64,000 nucleotides of DNA from Bryopsis sp. KO-2023 (taxonomy: Eukaryota > Chlorophyta > Ulvophyceae > Bryopsidales > Bryopsidaceae): positions 5,518,001 to 5,582,000 of the forward strand of contig BSYQ01000001.1 of NCBI GenBank assembly GCA_030272585.1. Reading direction: 5' to 3'. Position 1 is the first letter of the stretch. Every line of letters begins with the position of its first letter. Shown one piece after another: positions 1-12,158 of this stretch. The notes under the pieces are model-generated. The model was not told where the DNA came from. It worked only from the letters and a program-made list of their open reading frames with translations, and made no database searches. A program made the position numbers and the translations under genes.

Positions 1-80
1 CATTAATCCATACGTTATCGAACAACGGAAAACGCTTCTGGGTTGAACCTGGTTGGTTCGGATCTATTGCGGGGCATCAG

Positions 81-3000
81 ACCTCGGGGAAAATGGAGCG
101 TCTGGGATTGAGTTTGAGGGAAGTTGTGCGATCGGTGACTCGGAACTGCTGGAACAGGTTTTTCGACTGGATTTTGCTTCGACGCCATCGGAACTGCCAA
201 GCGCGGGATCCCCTGCTGCGGCCAGCGAACGTTTCAATCGAGTTTCTTGGGGAAAGACGGGAGTGGGAACCAGCTTGTTCCCGGTGAGGGTCAAGAATTG
301 TTTTTTTGGGAAGGATAAGAAATCAATTTAAAACTGGAAATGAGGAATGCTACCAAAAAAAAAATAAATCTAAAACCCTTTTGCTGATCTGAGGAATGAA
401 AACATTTTTTAATCAGATTTGAGGTCATGCATGAAGCATTTCAACTATTCCAAAAAATTTGAGAGGTTGCTGAGCAAAACTGGCACCCAGATCTCAAATC
501 GCTATAATATGATTTTTGAAGAAACGCCCACGATGCATTTGACGCAAGATATGCAATCATGATATGCATATTTTGGACGGAAAAAAAAAACAATGTTAGA
601 AATTGAACAAGCAAAAGGAGTGAATGAATTGTAAAAGGGATCTTGTGTGGATGTTTCAGCTCGGACTGGTTGCTGGGGGTTTGGAGGATGGAACGGTGCA
701 CATTTGGGACCCCAACAAAATCATCCAAGGGGCAGACACCACCAGAAGCACAGTCACAAAGCTTAAGAAACACAAAGGCGCGGTGAGCAATCAAATCAAC
801 TGAAATCAATGAAACAGAATCCCAAATTTGGTATCCTGCACACCTCTTGGACAACAGCTCATAGTTGGGTTTTAGGGGGGGTCGTCTTTGTCCCTTGGAA
901 ATCATGACAGGTGGAGGGCTGTGTGCAAACAGCGGGCGGAATGAATCTGCGAGTTCGAATCCCTTTGAAGCAAGAAACGAAAAAAAAATAAAATAGAAAT
1001 ATGCATCATGGGTGGATTGGATGGAATGAATGGTGTGAGATTCAGTCTTGGCGACGGTTTTCAATCAGGTCAGAGCTTTGGAATTCAACTCCACCACCAC
1101 GCACATTCTTGCGTCTGGTTCCACCGAATCTGAGGTGTTGCTGTGGGATTTGACGAGAGCGTCCATTCCAGCGTTCATGCCCCCCTTGAAGGTATGGAAA
1201 GCCTGTTGGACTTTGCCTTTGCCAACCCCCTCTACATCTTGATATGGGTTTCGTCGTTTCGGGTGTCTCACCACAGATGGGTGATGTTTAAAAAAAAATG
1301 TTTTCAGGAAATGAGGCTGAAAGACCACTATGGTAGCTTTTTTTTTGGGGGGGGGGGGATATTATGTAATAGGGTTTTTTTTTCTTATTGAACCTCTAAG
1401 TACGTCTTTTTCAAGTTTGAAGGGTAGAAAAGGGTGATGCTTGCAAAACACGATTTGAGCTAAGAGAAATTTTATGATGAGAGGCAGGTGACCACTAGAA
1501 ATTGAATTGTAATGTTGTTTCTGGGAATGTCGTGTTTTTGTAGGATCCAACAGCCAATCTAGCCAACGAAGCCGATATCACGTTCATTTCTTGGAATCAA
1601 AAAGTGCAGCATATTTTGGCGTCTTGTACGACATCGGGGAGGACAGTGGTTTGGGACATCAGACGGCAGAAGCCAGTGGCAAATTTAGTCGATCTCAACA
1701 GGTGGGTAAGACCTTGCGTCTGGGATTTTGTCTTCGATGTAGTGCCTTGGAGCTTCCCTTTTCGATTAATTGTTTAGGAGCAAGATTCAGGTTTGTCGGA
1801 AAGAAATTATGCAGGGGTGCTGGGCATTCTTCAAACTCGGAATCCATTTTAAATCTGTTGACTAATCAGTAGGTTTTGTCAGTATATAATCTGGTACACG
1901 TCTCACCGATTTTCCACACAATCAAGCAAAAAAATTAAGCAACTTAAGCAAATTAAGCACCATCAGCTTTTCAAAGAATTTCCACTCAAGGTTTCTCTTT
2001 GCCACAGCCAGAGGAGATGTAGCGTGCTGCAATGGAATCCAGAAGTGGCCACCCAAGTTATCGTGGCGTCCGACGATGACCGGTCCCCGACCATGCAGTT
2101 ATGGGATCTCAGAAACAGCGTGTCCCCATTGAAAGAATTCGTCGGCCACACGAAGGGCGTGAAAGGCATGTCTTGGTGCCCCCATGACCCTTACTTGCTT
2201 TTGAGCTGCGCGACGGATGGAAGGACGTTCTGTTGGGACGTCACGAAGGCTGAAGTGATTGGGGAAATGCCGTCCACTGGGAACTGGCATCTCGACGTCC
2301 AGGTAGGGAAAGCTAAGTATAAAATTTTTGCACCAGGTTTTATTTGATTGACGAAACGATCGTCAAGCGTTTTCCATTCGTGATTTTCTTTCTCCCATGG
2401 TGAGGGGAGGATTCCGAAAGGATCGTTTTTCACAAACGAGATATTTCCACAGCAACAAACCACAACAGTGCACATGTTACATCTTGAGTCTTATTTCCTT
2501 GAAAGGAGAACTCGCATTGTGTGCAATTGGGATATTCAAAGGGGTGGTGGTCAAAAGCATCCACCTGTGGAAGGGTGCTGTATTGATAAGTGTGTGCGTG
2601 TGTACAGTGGTGCCCTGTGACTCCAGGAATATTCTCATTAGCATCATTTGATGGTACCGTGGGTATATCCAATCTGCAGTCCTTTTTGGGTCCGCCAGTG
2701 GATGACCAGTCATATGCTCAGTACGGCCAGCAAGCTCCACCAGGTGCAAAAAAAACCTACATAGGGAATTATTCTCAAAAATAAAAATTAGGCAGTACAG
2801 TTTCTTCAGGCGGTACAGATGCCTGTTCAAGAACGAAAAGAAAAATACTCTGTGTAGGTGCAAAAATAAATAAAACGTTTTGTGTGCTAAATAAGAATAA
2901 CATGGATCCAGACCTATGGTGCGTTTTGCAAAAGGGGGAATCTTGTCAGGATAAATTTCTTCTGTTTTGATGAGCAGGTCCGTTGAAGAGGGCACCCGCC

Positions 3001-6000
3001 TGGCTGAAGCGACCTGTCGGAGTTTCGTTTGGGTTCGGTGGCAAACTGGTTTCTTTCACTCACAAACCCACCACTGGTCAAGATCCACACACCGGGCAAA
3101 CCGTGCAAATGGAGAAGGCCGAGCTTTCAGTACAGCAAGTATGTCTGTTCCCTGCCACAACTTTTGTTATTTTAAGCCATTGCAGGCATCGAACTCCATG
3201 CTCCCCACACTCGATTCATATTGTCAGTGTGAGCTTTCCTTCCAGCAGGGCAGTTCTCCCTCAACGGAGCCAATCATTCTGTCAATGGAGCTTTCCTTCT
3301 TGTTTCTGTGCTGTCACTTTTTCCTTTTGCTTATTGTCCATGTGTCGGCTCTGGGTGCAGGTGATAACTAAGGGAGAGGATATCCCCAAATCTGAGGAAT
3401 TCGGCCGAGTCATGCAATCGGGCGACCGGAATGAAGTGCTGTCTTTTTGTGAAGACAAGGCCACCAAAACCAAGGGGGAGGAAACCGAAACGTGGCAGTT
3501 CCTTGGCATGATGTTTTCGCAAGATGCCAAGAGGGAGCTGCTTAATCACCTGGGCTTCAAGGACGCCCTCCCAACACCTGGTGCTGCGGAAGAGGAGCCC
3601 CAGGATGGTGAGTTTCATGCACTCCATGCGTTAAGAATCCCGACCTGCCATTCGCTTATGTCTGTGATTGTTGATTAAATGTGCCATGCTGTAAGGTAGC
3701 CAGTTGAAGGTGGTCAGGGTAAAGTTTGCTTTTTTTTCTGTTTTCCTCGTCCAGCTGGACCACCGCCAGGTCTTGCCCCAGTGAACATCGCCCCCCCCAA
3801 CGACGCGGCAGGCTTCTTCGATAATGACCATTCCGACTTTTTCGATAAATTTGAAGAGGAGGAAGAAAAGCCTAAGACTCAGGCGAAAGCGCCATCAACC
3901 CCGGTCGACAAGAAAGTTCCGGAACCTCGGACTCCAAAAATTGAAGCTGGTGCGAAGGAGGACGAGATCCAGCGGGCGCTGATGGTTCACAATTACTCGG
4001 CGGCAGTGGATGCTTGCTTTGAAGGGAAACGACCTGCAGATGCTCTTTTGATCGCCCAAGTGGGGGGGCCAGATTTGTATGCCAAGGCTTCAAAACGGTA
4101 AGAGTCGTGGGGTGGCAGCGGTGGTGTGTACATGTATATTGAATCGGGGGAATGCCCATGAAATCTGCCAGAGGGTGGTTCTACATTCGCATTCGGCGCA
4201 TGGGATCATAGGATAACCCATCATATACGGATATGTATCAGCACCTGCTAATTTGGTGCCCCTTTTTCTTGCGGTTTTTGTTGATAGATTGAGCTATTTT
4301 TCTCCTGCATTTATAAGCTCAGCAATCAGAACAACTGCTTGCCCTTGTAAGTGGGACATTTGCCAAGCACTCACTGACTCTGTTGAACTGCAGGTACATG
4401 GATTCCCAACCGAGACCCTTCATGTCCATCCTGTCTGCAGTGGCAGGAAACAATTTCCACGGATTGGTGGGGCAGAGGCCCACCAAGCAGTGGCGCGAAA
4501 CTCTTGCGATGCTGGTGGCATATGTGAACGATACCGAGGAATGGGTATCTCTGTGCTCTGAGCTGGGTGTCAGACTTGCCCAGGCAGGCTTGGGCCATGC
4601 ATCTTCACTGTGTTTCATTTGTGCTGGAAATGTGGACAAGGCTGTATCCTTATGGATGCAATCGAAGACGAATTCATCGGTGGCTGGCATGCAGGTGGGT
4701 GGGTGAATAATAATAATAATATATATATATATAAATATATACTGTTCAGAGTGATGTGGTGTGGTGGAGTCTCGATTGGGACAGATATGTCGATGATATT
4801 CGGTGGCATGCAGAGATGCTCGAATTGATTGGATGGATTCTCTTTGTAGTTTGATTATCCATCGCATCTTGTGCGGTTGACTAAATGGGCTAAGCAAACT
4901 TGGGGTTGATTTGGTGTCTCCCAGGATGTTATCGAAAAAGCTATCATTCTGGGAATGGCGACCCAGATGGGATCAGCAAGCGAGGGGCTGTGCCACCTGG
5001 TGCACAATTACTCATCCATTCTGGCGGCCCAAGGCTCCATGGACCATGCCCTCGAATATTTGAACATGATTCCAGGAGAGGCCTCCGAATCGGTGAATTT
5101 GTTGAGAGACAGAATTCAGGGAACGTCCAACCAGAGCAACACAGGGCGAGACTCGTCCGCCATGGGCAGCCACATTGATCACCAGGTCAGCACACCGACA
5201 TGCTATCGATAGATTTTACTGTTTCCTTTTGATATTTGTTGTATGCATTTTGAAAGAAGAGAAATCGATAGCATATATCTATATATATATATCTTCTTTT
5301 CTCTTTCTTTGGGTTGGTGTGAGTTGTGGTGGGGGTCATGTATCATAACCATGAATGGTATACGTCTGTTCAGGCTGGTGCATATGACTACGGGGCTGTC
5401 CCCAGCGGGCCTCCACAGCCCGATCCTTACAATCAAGCAGCCTATTTCCAACCGTCTGCCCCAGCACCATCCCCCCAACCTGGATATAATGCAGGCGGTG
5501 GTGGATATGCTGACCCTGGATACAATCCTGGATACAGTCCGACACCGTACCAACCCCCTGCATACGGTGGCTACAATCCACCTGGCCAGCCAGCGATGCA
5601 TCAGCCTATGCATCAGCCGATGCATCAGCCTATGCATCAGCCGATGCACCAGCAAATGCATCAGCCAGCACCCGCCTCCCAGCCACAGCCAGCCCCATTC
5701 GTTCCTCAAGTAGGTGCTTATTCTATGTCAACAACCAGCTTGTCCTGAAGTGGTCCTTTTGCAGGAGGCAGCTCATGGTTTTTCCTTGATTGGATTCAGG
5801 CTCCAGCGATGCCGCTCTCTCCTAAGCAATTCACACCAACACACCACCACTCACCAGCAGAGCCCCAGCCTCGGCCAAGCATGTTTGTGCCTTCTGCTCC
5901 GGGGCCAGCCATGGGAGCAATGGGGGGCATGCCTGGTCATCATCCCCCCGGTGTTTCACCACAGCCTCCATCGCCAGCCAAACCCCTGTCCCCCCCAGCA

Positions 6001-6372
6001 CCCAAGGGTCCTCCCGCACATATCTCAATAGCGACGGCCGATACATCAAAAGTCCCTCCAAATCAAAAGCCCATTGTCGCATCCTTGACGAATCTGTTTC
6101 GTCAGTGTGAGGCTGCAGCACCAGCAAAGAAAAGAGAAATGGCCGATACGTCCAAGAAGCTGGGAATGCTGTTTTGGATGATGAATGAAGGGGAACTGTC
6201 TGGGGAGGTAGCCCAGCAGCTGTTGGATTTGGCGAGGGCATTCGATTCAGGGGATATTGCAAAGGCAGCCCAAATACATGCACTTTTGACACAAAATGCA
6301 TGGACAGATACTTCATCCGTATGGTTAATGGCCCTTAAACGGTTGCTCAAGGTTAGGCAAATGCTCCGATAG
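81..6372 (+). CDS. SEC31: SEC31, COPII outer-coat subunit (5' partial)
   Basis: Structural subunit of the COPII cage, which with SEC13 coats vesicles leaving the endoplasmic reticulum. Thirteen exons close in phase: 81-283, 660-782, 1069-1191, 1544-1701, 2008-2302, 2608-2743, 2978-3138, 3361-3607, 3755-4097, 4394-4694, 4925-5185, 5374-5709, 5800-6372, giving about 1085 residues, normal for SEC31. The first six exons encode WD40 blades (for example GGLEDGTVHIWDP, STESEVLLWDL, SDDDRSPTMQLWDLRN, ASFDGTVGI). The middle exons give the helical ACE1-type region that binds SEC13 and dimerises. Next comes a Pro/Gln/Tyr-rich linker with MHQP repeats, the usual SEC23-binding region, and then the conserved C-terminal helical domain (PIVASLTNLFRQCEA to RLLKVRQMLR). 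No ATG fits the first exon: a stop at 44-46 precedes it and an acceptor lies at 79-80, so the start codon lies upstream of the window. Confidence 0.95.
5596..5667 (+). repeat. 12-bp coding tandem repeat (Met-His-Gln-Pro) in SEC31
   Basis: Six nearly identical 12-base units of the form ATGCATCAGCCN sit in frame in the exon at 5374-5709 and encode MHQP repeated, the last units degenerating to MHQQ and MHQPA. They lie in the disordered proline-rich linker of SEC31. Third-position differences alternate between T and G, which suggests duplication of a 24-base dimer. Confidence 0.9.
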
Positions 6373-6971
6373 GGTGGGGTTCTTTTTGTGGTTGGGTGTG
6401 GTTTGGTAGGGGCATGGAATTCGACCGAGTGGAAAAAACTGATGTTCTGCACTTGAATTGTTTTTTTTTTCCCCTCCTCTGCAAGGGCTGGGTAGAGAAA
6501 AAAATGAAATGGAGGGATTGTGTTTGTTCCATGAATGATGTGAAAATAAGGCGGCAATTGGATGAAAATCAGACAAATTCTGCCCTCTTGGAAATGGAAG
6601 CTTGTGAGTGCTTTTTCTCTTGCGAGGGGCTTTGATTTTCAGGGAGCACGATGCCAAAAAATCATAAACATTGACTGAAATGGTTATTTCCCCGGCAATT
6701 GGGGGAAGGGGAGAGGGGGGCGGTAGCTATGGGTTTTGATGCATAACGCCAAGTGATGGAGGGGGGAAGTTGTAAGACAAGTTCAACATCCATCTCAGAG
6801 GGGTCGTTCTGTTTTTATTGCTTGATCAATCATTTCATGTGGATTCCTCCACCAGTCGAATGCAACTGCTGTCATTAAATTGGGCTCTGTGACTTCAGTT
6901 TTCATGTTGCACACTGTTGCATCCAACTCTTTTGCAACTCAACCTGCTCTACCCTCACTCCAGAAACTCCA
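6373..6971. other. Convergent intergenic region, SEC31 / CH-domain protein
   Basis: About 600 bases between two gene 3' ends. It contains T- and G-rich stretches and short chance ORFs only. I see no coding exon or RNA gene in it; it presumably holds both 3' untranslated regions. Confidence 0.5.
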
Positions 6972-9900
6972 TCACCTGTGCCAAACATAGCCCGTCCGCG
7001 GTGCATGACAATCCTCATGCTTGTATGCCGTACGCACATCCTTCAGTAGGCCAACAGCGACGCCCTCTCTGCCTTCCAGCAAGTCTTTCTCCTTCCACAG
7101 ATACCTCAATGGCATCTTGGGGGTCTTCCTCAAAATCCCGAGCGCTTTTGACAAGTTGAATGCGGCGGCTGCATTGGAACGCGGTTGATCTTGCACACCT
7201 GTGCGAACAGCCAAAGCGTCACCCTCCTGCTTGTTTCCGATTGATTCAATTTTCTATCAGTGCCTTTCATTCACCGATCCGGACTCCCCCACAGATAAGA
7301 CTTACCAGGCAGGCTGCATTTCTCTAAGATGCACACCAGTTTGCACAATAGGGCACCATCCTTGCATGCCTCTTCCAGTGGAGTTTGCCAGTGCACGTTT
7401 ATACCCTTTCTTGTCAGCCATTCGCAAAGCTCCAAACGTAGCCTTCGCATCGCACACCCGCATCGATGCTTAGTGGACGGTGGCGAGGATCTGCACACAA
7501 CACAGATGATTGGTACAAAGATATGTCGAAAGGAAACTCGAGCATTTACGCGGAATGCATCAAAGTACCCAAGCTCACAGTCCTCCTCCGCTTTGAGCAA
7601 GGATTGCTGCCGTTTGCTCTTCGCACAGTATGGGTTGTGAAGAGACAGGGTCGCCAGTTTTTCCTGTGCAATTTTTTTCGACTCAGGCTTTGTGGCTCCC
7701 ACATTGTCTCTGGACTGGTTCTTCTTCACCTGATCAGGAAAATATCACCCCACTCGATTTTGGACCACAACTACCTATGGTAGAAATTGCTTTCGGAATA
7801 CACAGAGGACTCCTTCTGATCATGCCATCTGTTAGGAGTCACTTAACCGCACCTGCTGCTGTCCATGGTGCTGAATGGGACAATCAACATTGAGGTGGTG
7901 GGGGGGGGAATCCGGAATGTATGGTTGGTCTCCTTCCCACACAACACTAGGTCGTGGTGGAAGTCCGTCATATAATCGATGGATATCTTCCAGCAGCCCA
8001 GTAAGGGCCCAACCGCTGCCTCCGATCAATTGCTCTTGATAGTTCAGGTGCCTGGTGCAAAGATATCGCTGCATTGGGATTCTTTGAATGAACGTTCCTG
8101 CATTTTTCTGAAACAGAAAATGTACAGGTGAGGAACTATTTTTATCTCGATTGCTAACCTCCATGACATTCCTCTGACGCCTCTGAATACTTTGCAGGCT
8201 TTTAGGATGTTTGCTGCTCTGCTGCTCTGGCTCAAGGGGTTTCTACAGACACCAGATATGTTTTTGCTGGTAATAACTCTCGCTAGACTGCACAAGAGCG
8301 TGCCCTTCCTCAGGCCATCCAAAACGCAAGCGAAACCTCGCTTGGAAGGATCTTCCTGAATTCGACCATTGAGCAAGATACATGCAACACCCGCTTCAGA
8401 CACGTGTTTGGAACGCGGAGATTTGCATACAAACAGACATCAACAAGTCACAAGCTTCTTGTGGTGGAATCGCGCTTACTTTGATCAACCCAAGGGCGGT
8501 GGTCCATGAGAACAAAGATTCCTGCAGAGCTTTTGTAGTCGACGGTGAGTATGGGAGATTTCTTTTGTTGAACGGCTTTGGCAGTGCCTCCAGTTGAAGC
8601 GAAGAATGGGCGCGAAGACTGCATTCCAGATCTGCGCGCTTTGCAACATCTGCTGCATCCCAACGAATAGCGGCGTCGTGGGCCTCTGTCTTGCGTTCTC
8701 GGGGTTTCAAGTTAACTGCTATTCCACTGTCGCACTGGAACGGGTGAGCTGGGGATAATAAATCTTTTGACTGCGGTGTCCATTTCCATTTCGTCTTGGA
8801 AAAATCTCCAGTTGGTGAGAGTATAAAGCTGTATCTGGACCGAGACACGGCGCGCTTCTTCTCTCGAGCCTCTTGTATTCGGGCAACTCTATCCGCCTGC
8901 TTTGCTTCTTCGTAGTCTGCAGGACTGCCAGAACGAACAGGAGAGAATGGCGACATCCCCATATCACCATTGCGCAGGTACTGTTCATATTCGCATTCGT
9001 ATGGATAGTTTGTTGGATCCCACTCTAACGGAGCCTGGCTGTGTTGAATGCAAGATGTGGATGGGTTCCAGCTGGGGTGATCCAGGATAGACTCAGTGCC
9101 AGCCTTTGCCCTTTTGTTCATGAAGAACTTGCCTTCCTGGGGACACCATGCCAAGGGCATTAAATCATCGCGAAGCTGCCGATATTTCCCGATGGTCCCT
9201 GGTCTAGGAGATCCGTGCCGTGGGGAGGTGTATGGTGGTGTTGGCGCGGATGATTGCCCAGCCGTTTCAATGGAAGGTCGCTCGACTGGCAAGGTGGACG
9301 GTTGTGATGTGAAACTGGGTGCGGTTTGTGGCAGAGATTGGAGTGGGTTGTGTTCATGAGCTGGTTTCATGTGGGCGTCGTCAGAGCCCCTCTCGAGAGC
9401 TTTCCGTCGTGCGAACATCGCCGACAAGAACTGTCCCTTTTCCGAGTCCCGGCTGATCTCAGCGGAGCGATCGACTGCGTGACGAGCAGTTTCCTCCTCT
9501 CCTTGCCCATTGCTGGTTTCACCCCGATATGAAGGTGCAGAGACATTATTTTCTTCACTCTCGAATGCAGGGGGCACAGCGCGCACGTCAGGCTCCTCGC
9601 GAACACAGATGTGTTTCAAATCTTGGGAGAGGGGATTTGGGCTGGCGGTTTCACCCTCCACAGGTGTATCGCCCAATTGGCTGTGGATAGGTTGCGCCTC
9701 ACTCTCCCCATTTTCTGAAACGAGTTCGGCATGATCCAGGAGCAGGAAGTCGTCATCCAAGTGGCGGACAACAAAGTCAGTTCTGAATTCTTTGGGGGTG
9801 CTCCATTGTTGTCTGGTGATCGATTCTTGGCTCTGGTCGGCCTCGCTGCCCCCAACTGTTCGTATGCCCACTTCAACGGGATCGCTGATTGTTCTATTGA

Positions 9901-10762
9901 GCATCGCTGCATCAAAAAGAATAGATTCGTGCAAGTCGACATCGCGCTGCCCTGCGCAATCTTCACTGACTGTCCTCCTAACTGATTCCTCAGCCATTGC
10001 TTCTTTCGATCCCGTCGGTCCACATGCCGCTGTGCAGTCGATATCTCTCTGTTTTGGTTCACAGGGCCTATCGCTCAACGCCACTTCATCGTTCTCGTCT
10101 GACTTTTCGGTGCGTTTATCTTGAATGCACGCTTCGCGCCAATATTCTGAAGCCACTGCTCCACCTTCATCAGATTCTTTACTAGCATTGGATGCCCCGC
10201 CACCAAAATGTGGATTTGTGTACTGGAACTTGGCGAAAGTATCCCCGTCATCTTGTTCAATTGCCAAGGGAAGTGAAGGGTCGGAGAAGGAAGATAGCCC
10301 AGAAGAAGCCCCTGCCTCGAGCACCCCAGGGTCTTTGCTGCTCTGTGAATCAATGAAACAAGATCAGTGGTTTCTGCTCGAGCACAACCTCAGCAAATCC
10401 TGACTGAGTGGTTGTGATATTACCTCACGAAATGGCTTTCTCGTTTTCTCGATCTCAAGCTGTGGTGTTGGTTGCATCTCGGAGTTGAAACGAGAGTTTG
10501 GAGGCCCCTGCAATCTCACGCCGCCATCATCACGGTTAGCAGCCTCTTCGTTCCATGGTGTCTCGTTGGCGTATGCATAGGCATGAAGCCTCCCAACTTC
10601 TTTCGTTTCCTCTGACGAGTACGTTCTTTGGAGTCCGTCGAGCACTCCATGGATGACTCGTTCATCTCCACTCGCGATTCCAAGAGTTGTTGCTACAGGG
10701 TCACCCATGTCGACGCTTCCCTGGCTGTTTGTTTCTCTCTGATGTACTGCAAGAAGCTCCAT
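6972..10762 (-). CDS. Double calponin-homology (CH) domain protein
   Basis: Seven exons close in phase: 10762-10424, 10342-8452, 8393-8191, 8107-7853, 7729-7550, 7468-7306, 7189-6972, giving about 1082 residues. Residues 1 to about 720 are low-complexity and acidic/Ser-rich, with no known domain. Two CH-like domains follow. The first, about 725-895, has LFSWTTALGLIKV, GTLLCSLARVI and GWALTGLLEDIHRLYDG. The second, about 955-1075, has LELCEWLTRKGINV, GALLCKLVCILEK and VAVGLLKDVRTAYKHE. CH domains bind actin, microtubules or signalling partners; which applies here cannot be told. The border at 8452/8393 implies a 58-base intron and is the least certain; without an intron there the frame shifts. 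The start ATG at 10762 gives a clean first exon. I do not recognise an orthologue. Confidence 0.75.
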
Positions 10763-12158
10763 TGCCGTTAGCAGCCCCTAACGCAACAGCGACATCCCAA
10801 ATTCATTGCTTCTGAAAAGAAGGTAGATATATGACCGTACAACGCATGACGCAAGATAGTCGCGGCGATCGTGGTCGAGGGGCCTAGCCAGGCACTATAG
10901 TGCACATTGGTTTTTTTAAAACTCCATCAAAGACTTGATTCTTGTGAGACGCTGAGTGACCGGCTTTCTGTGGAAAAGGCCTCTGGTAATAAAATGGTAA
11001 AAAGAAGTCTGTTCAACTATCGGGCCGTCGCAGTTCTTTGAAACTCAGTTGCACCTTTCTCCCTCCTTCAGAGAGTTCAGGAATTGAAGGGTGTTGGGGA
11101 CATGCACGCTTGAAGACGAGCTGTGCGACCTCGCAGATGGCTTCACCATCTCGAAAATCGCTGTGTGCAGATAGTTGCGTTGTGAGGGAGCGGTGGTGTT
11201 TTAAGGCACACAGAGTGAGAATTTAGATGCATTCGCTTAAGTGACGTGCGACTGTGTGTTTTGCTTGTCAAGCGGGCCATTTGGGAAGGTGAGGGGGTGA
11301 TCGAATCAAATTGCGTTGTGGCACTGGATTTCCCAGCGGTTGCTGAAGAAGAAGAGATAGGGTTTCGAAGTTCTGTACAGGACTCGGAAGTCACCAGGGA
11401 CAACTGGCCGCCAGGTTTGCTTACTGTGCAGTAGACACAAGAACCGATCTCGGCAATCCTGTGGCATTCACCCAATATATATCCCTCCTCAGCGCTTCGT
11501 CCAAGCGTTGACCTTCCATGCGGTACTTGCAACGGTCAGAAATCCAGCACTACAACTCCCAACCGAAACATTTTTGGAGGATCGCCCCCACTTCATCCCG
11601 AACGAGTCTGCTTGATGGAGTGCGTTGTGAAATCGCATACGTGTCTTCTCCACTGCGTTGTGCTTTGTTTATCTTTCTTTTCCTAAACTTGGCTCGCCAC
11701 GCCCTGCTGGTCAGATATGAGAAATTCGGTTGGTGTATCCGTGTGGTGGACGCAGCTCTGTAAAGAGCCCAACATGGGTGAAAATAACATCCGGAACGGG
11801 GCTTTCGTCCAGCATGCTTCGCTGGTTTCAGCTTTTTTCAGCCGCTCCTGTCAGAATATCCATATTCTTCCAGTGATGCAGTAGGATCTTGTGTTTTGAA
11901 TTTTTCTGTTATGGTCCATACCAAATCAGTAGAGAGATAGTGGGCGAACACAGTCCAGTTCCTTTTTGTAAAATTGATCAAAGAAGGAAAAATAGCTACA
12001 AATTCCATCTAATATTAGACAAAAGTATCTCCACTTCCCCTGCTATCTCCTACTCCAAGAATATGATCCTTTCCACAAGGGACGATCTAATGGATAGCAT
12101 CTAAAATAGAATTACATCCCTACATTCTTCCAACCTCCAGCATCCCCAAGCTATGGTT
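10763..12158. other. Intergenic region upstream of the CH-domain gene
   Basis: Contains the promoter side of the CH-domain gene and the 3' side of the Pro/Gln-rich gene. A 129-codon minus-strand ORF at 11143-11532 has no recognisable domain and no good splice or start context. I cannot support a gene here. Confidence 0.4.

Noticed and set aside
441-1064. 207-codon minus-strand ORF
   Set aside because: Lies opposite two SEC31 WD40 exons and their introns; composition is that of an antisense shadow.
2477-2995. 172-codon minus-strand ORF
   Set aside because: Antisense to a SEC31 exon and the flanking introns.
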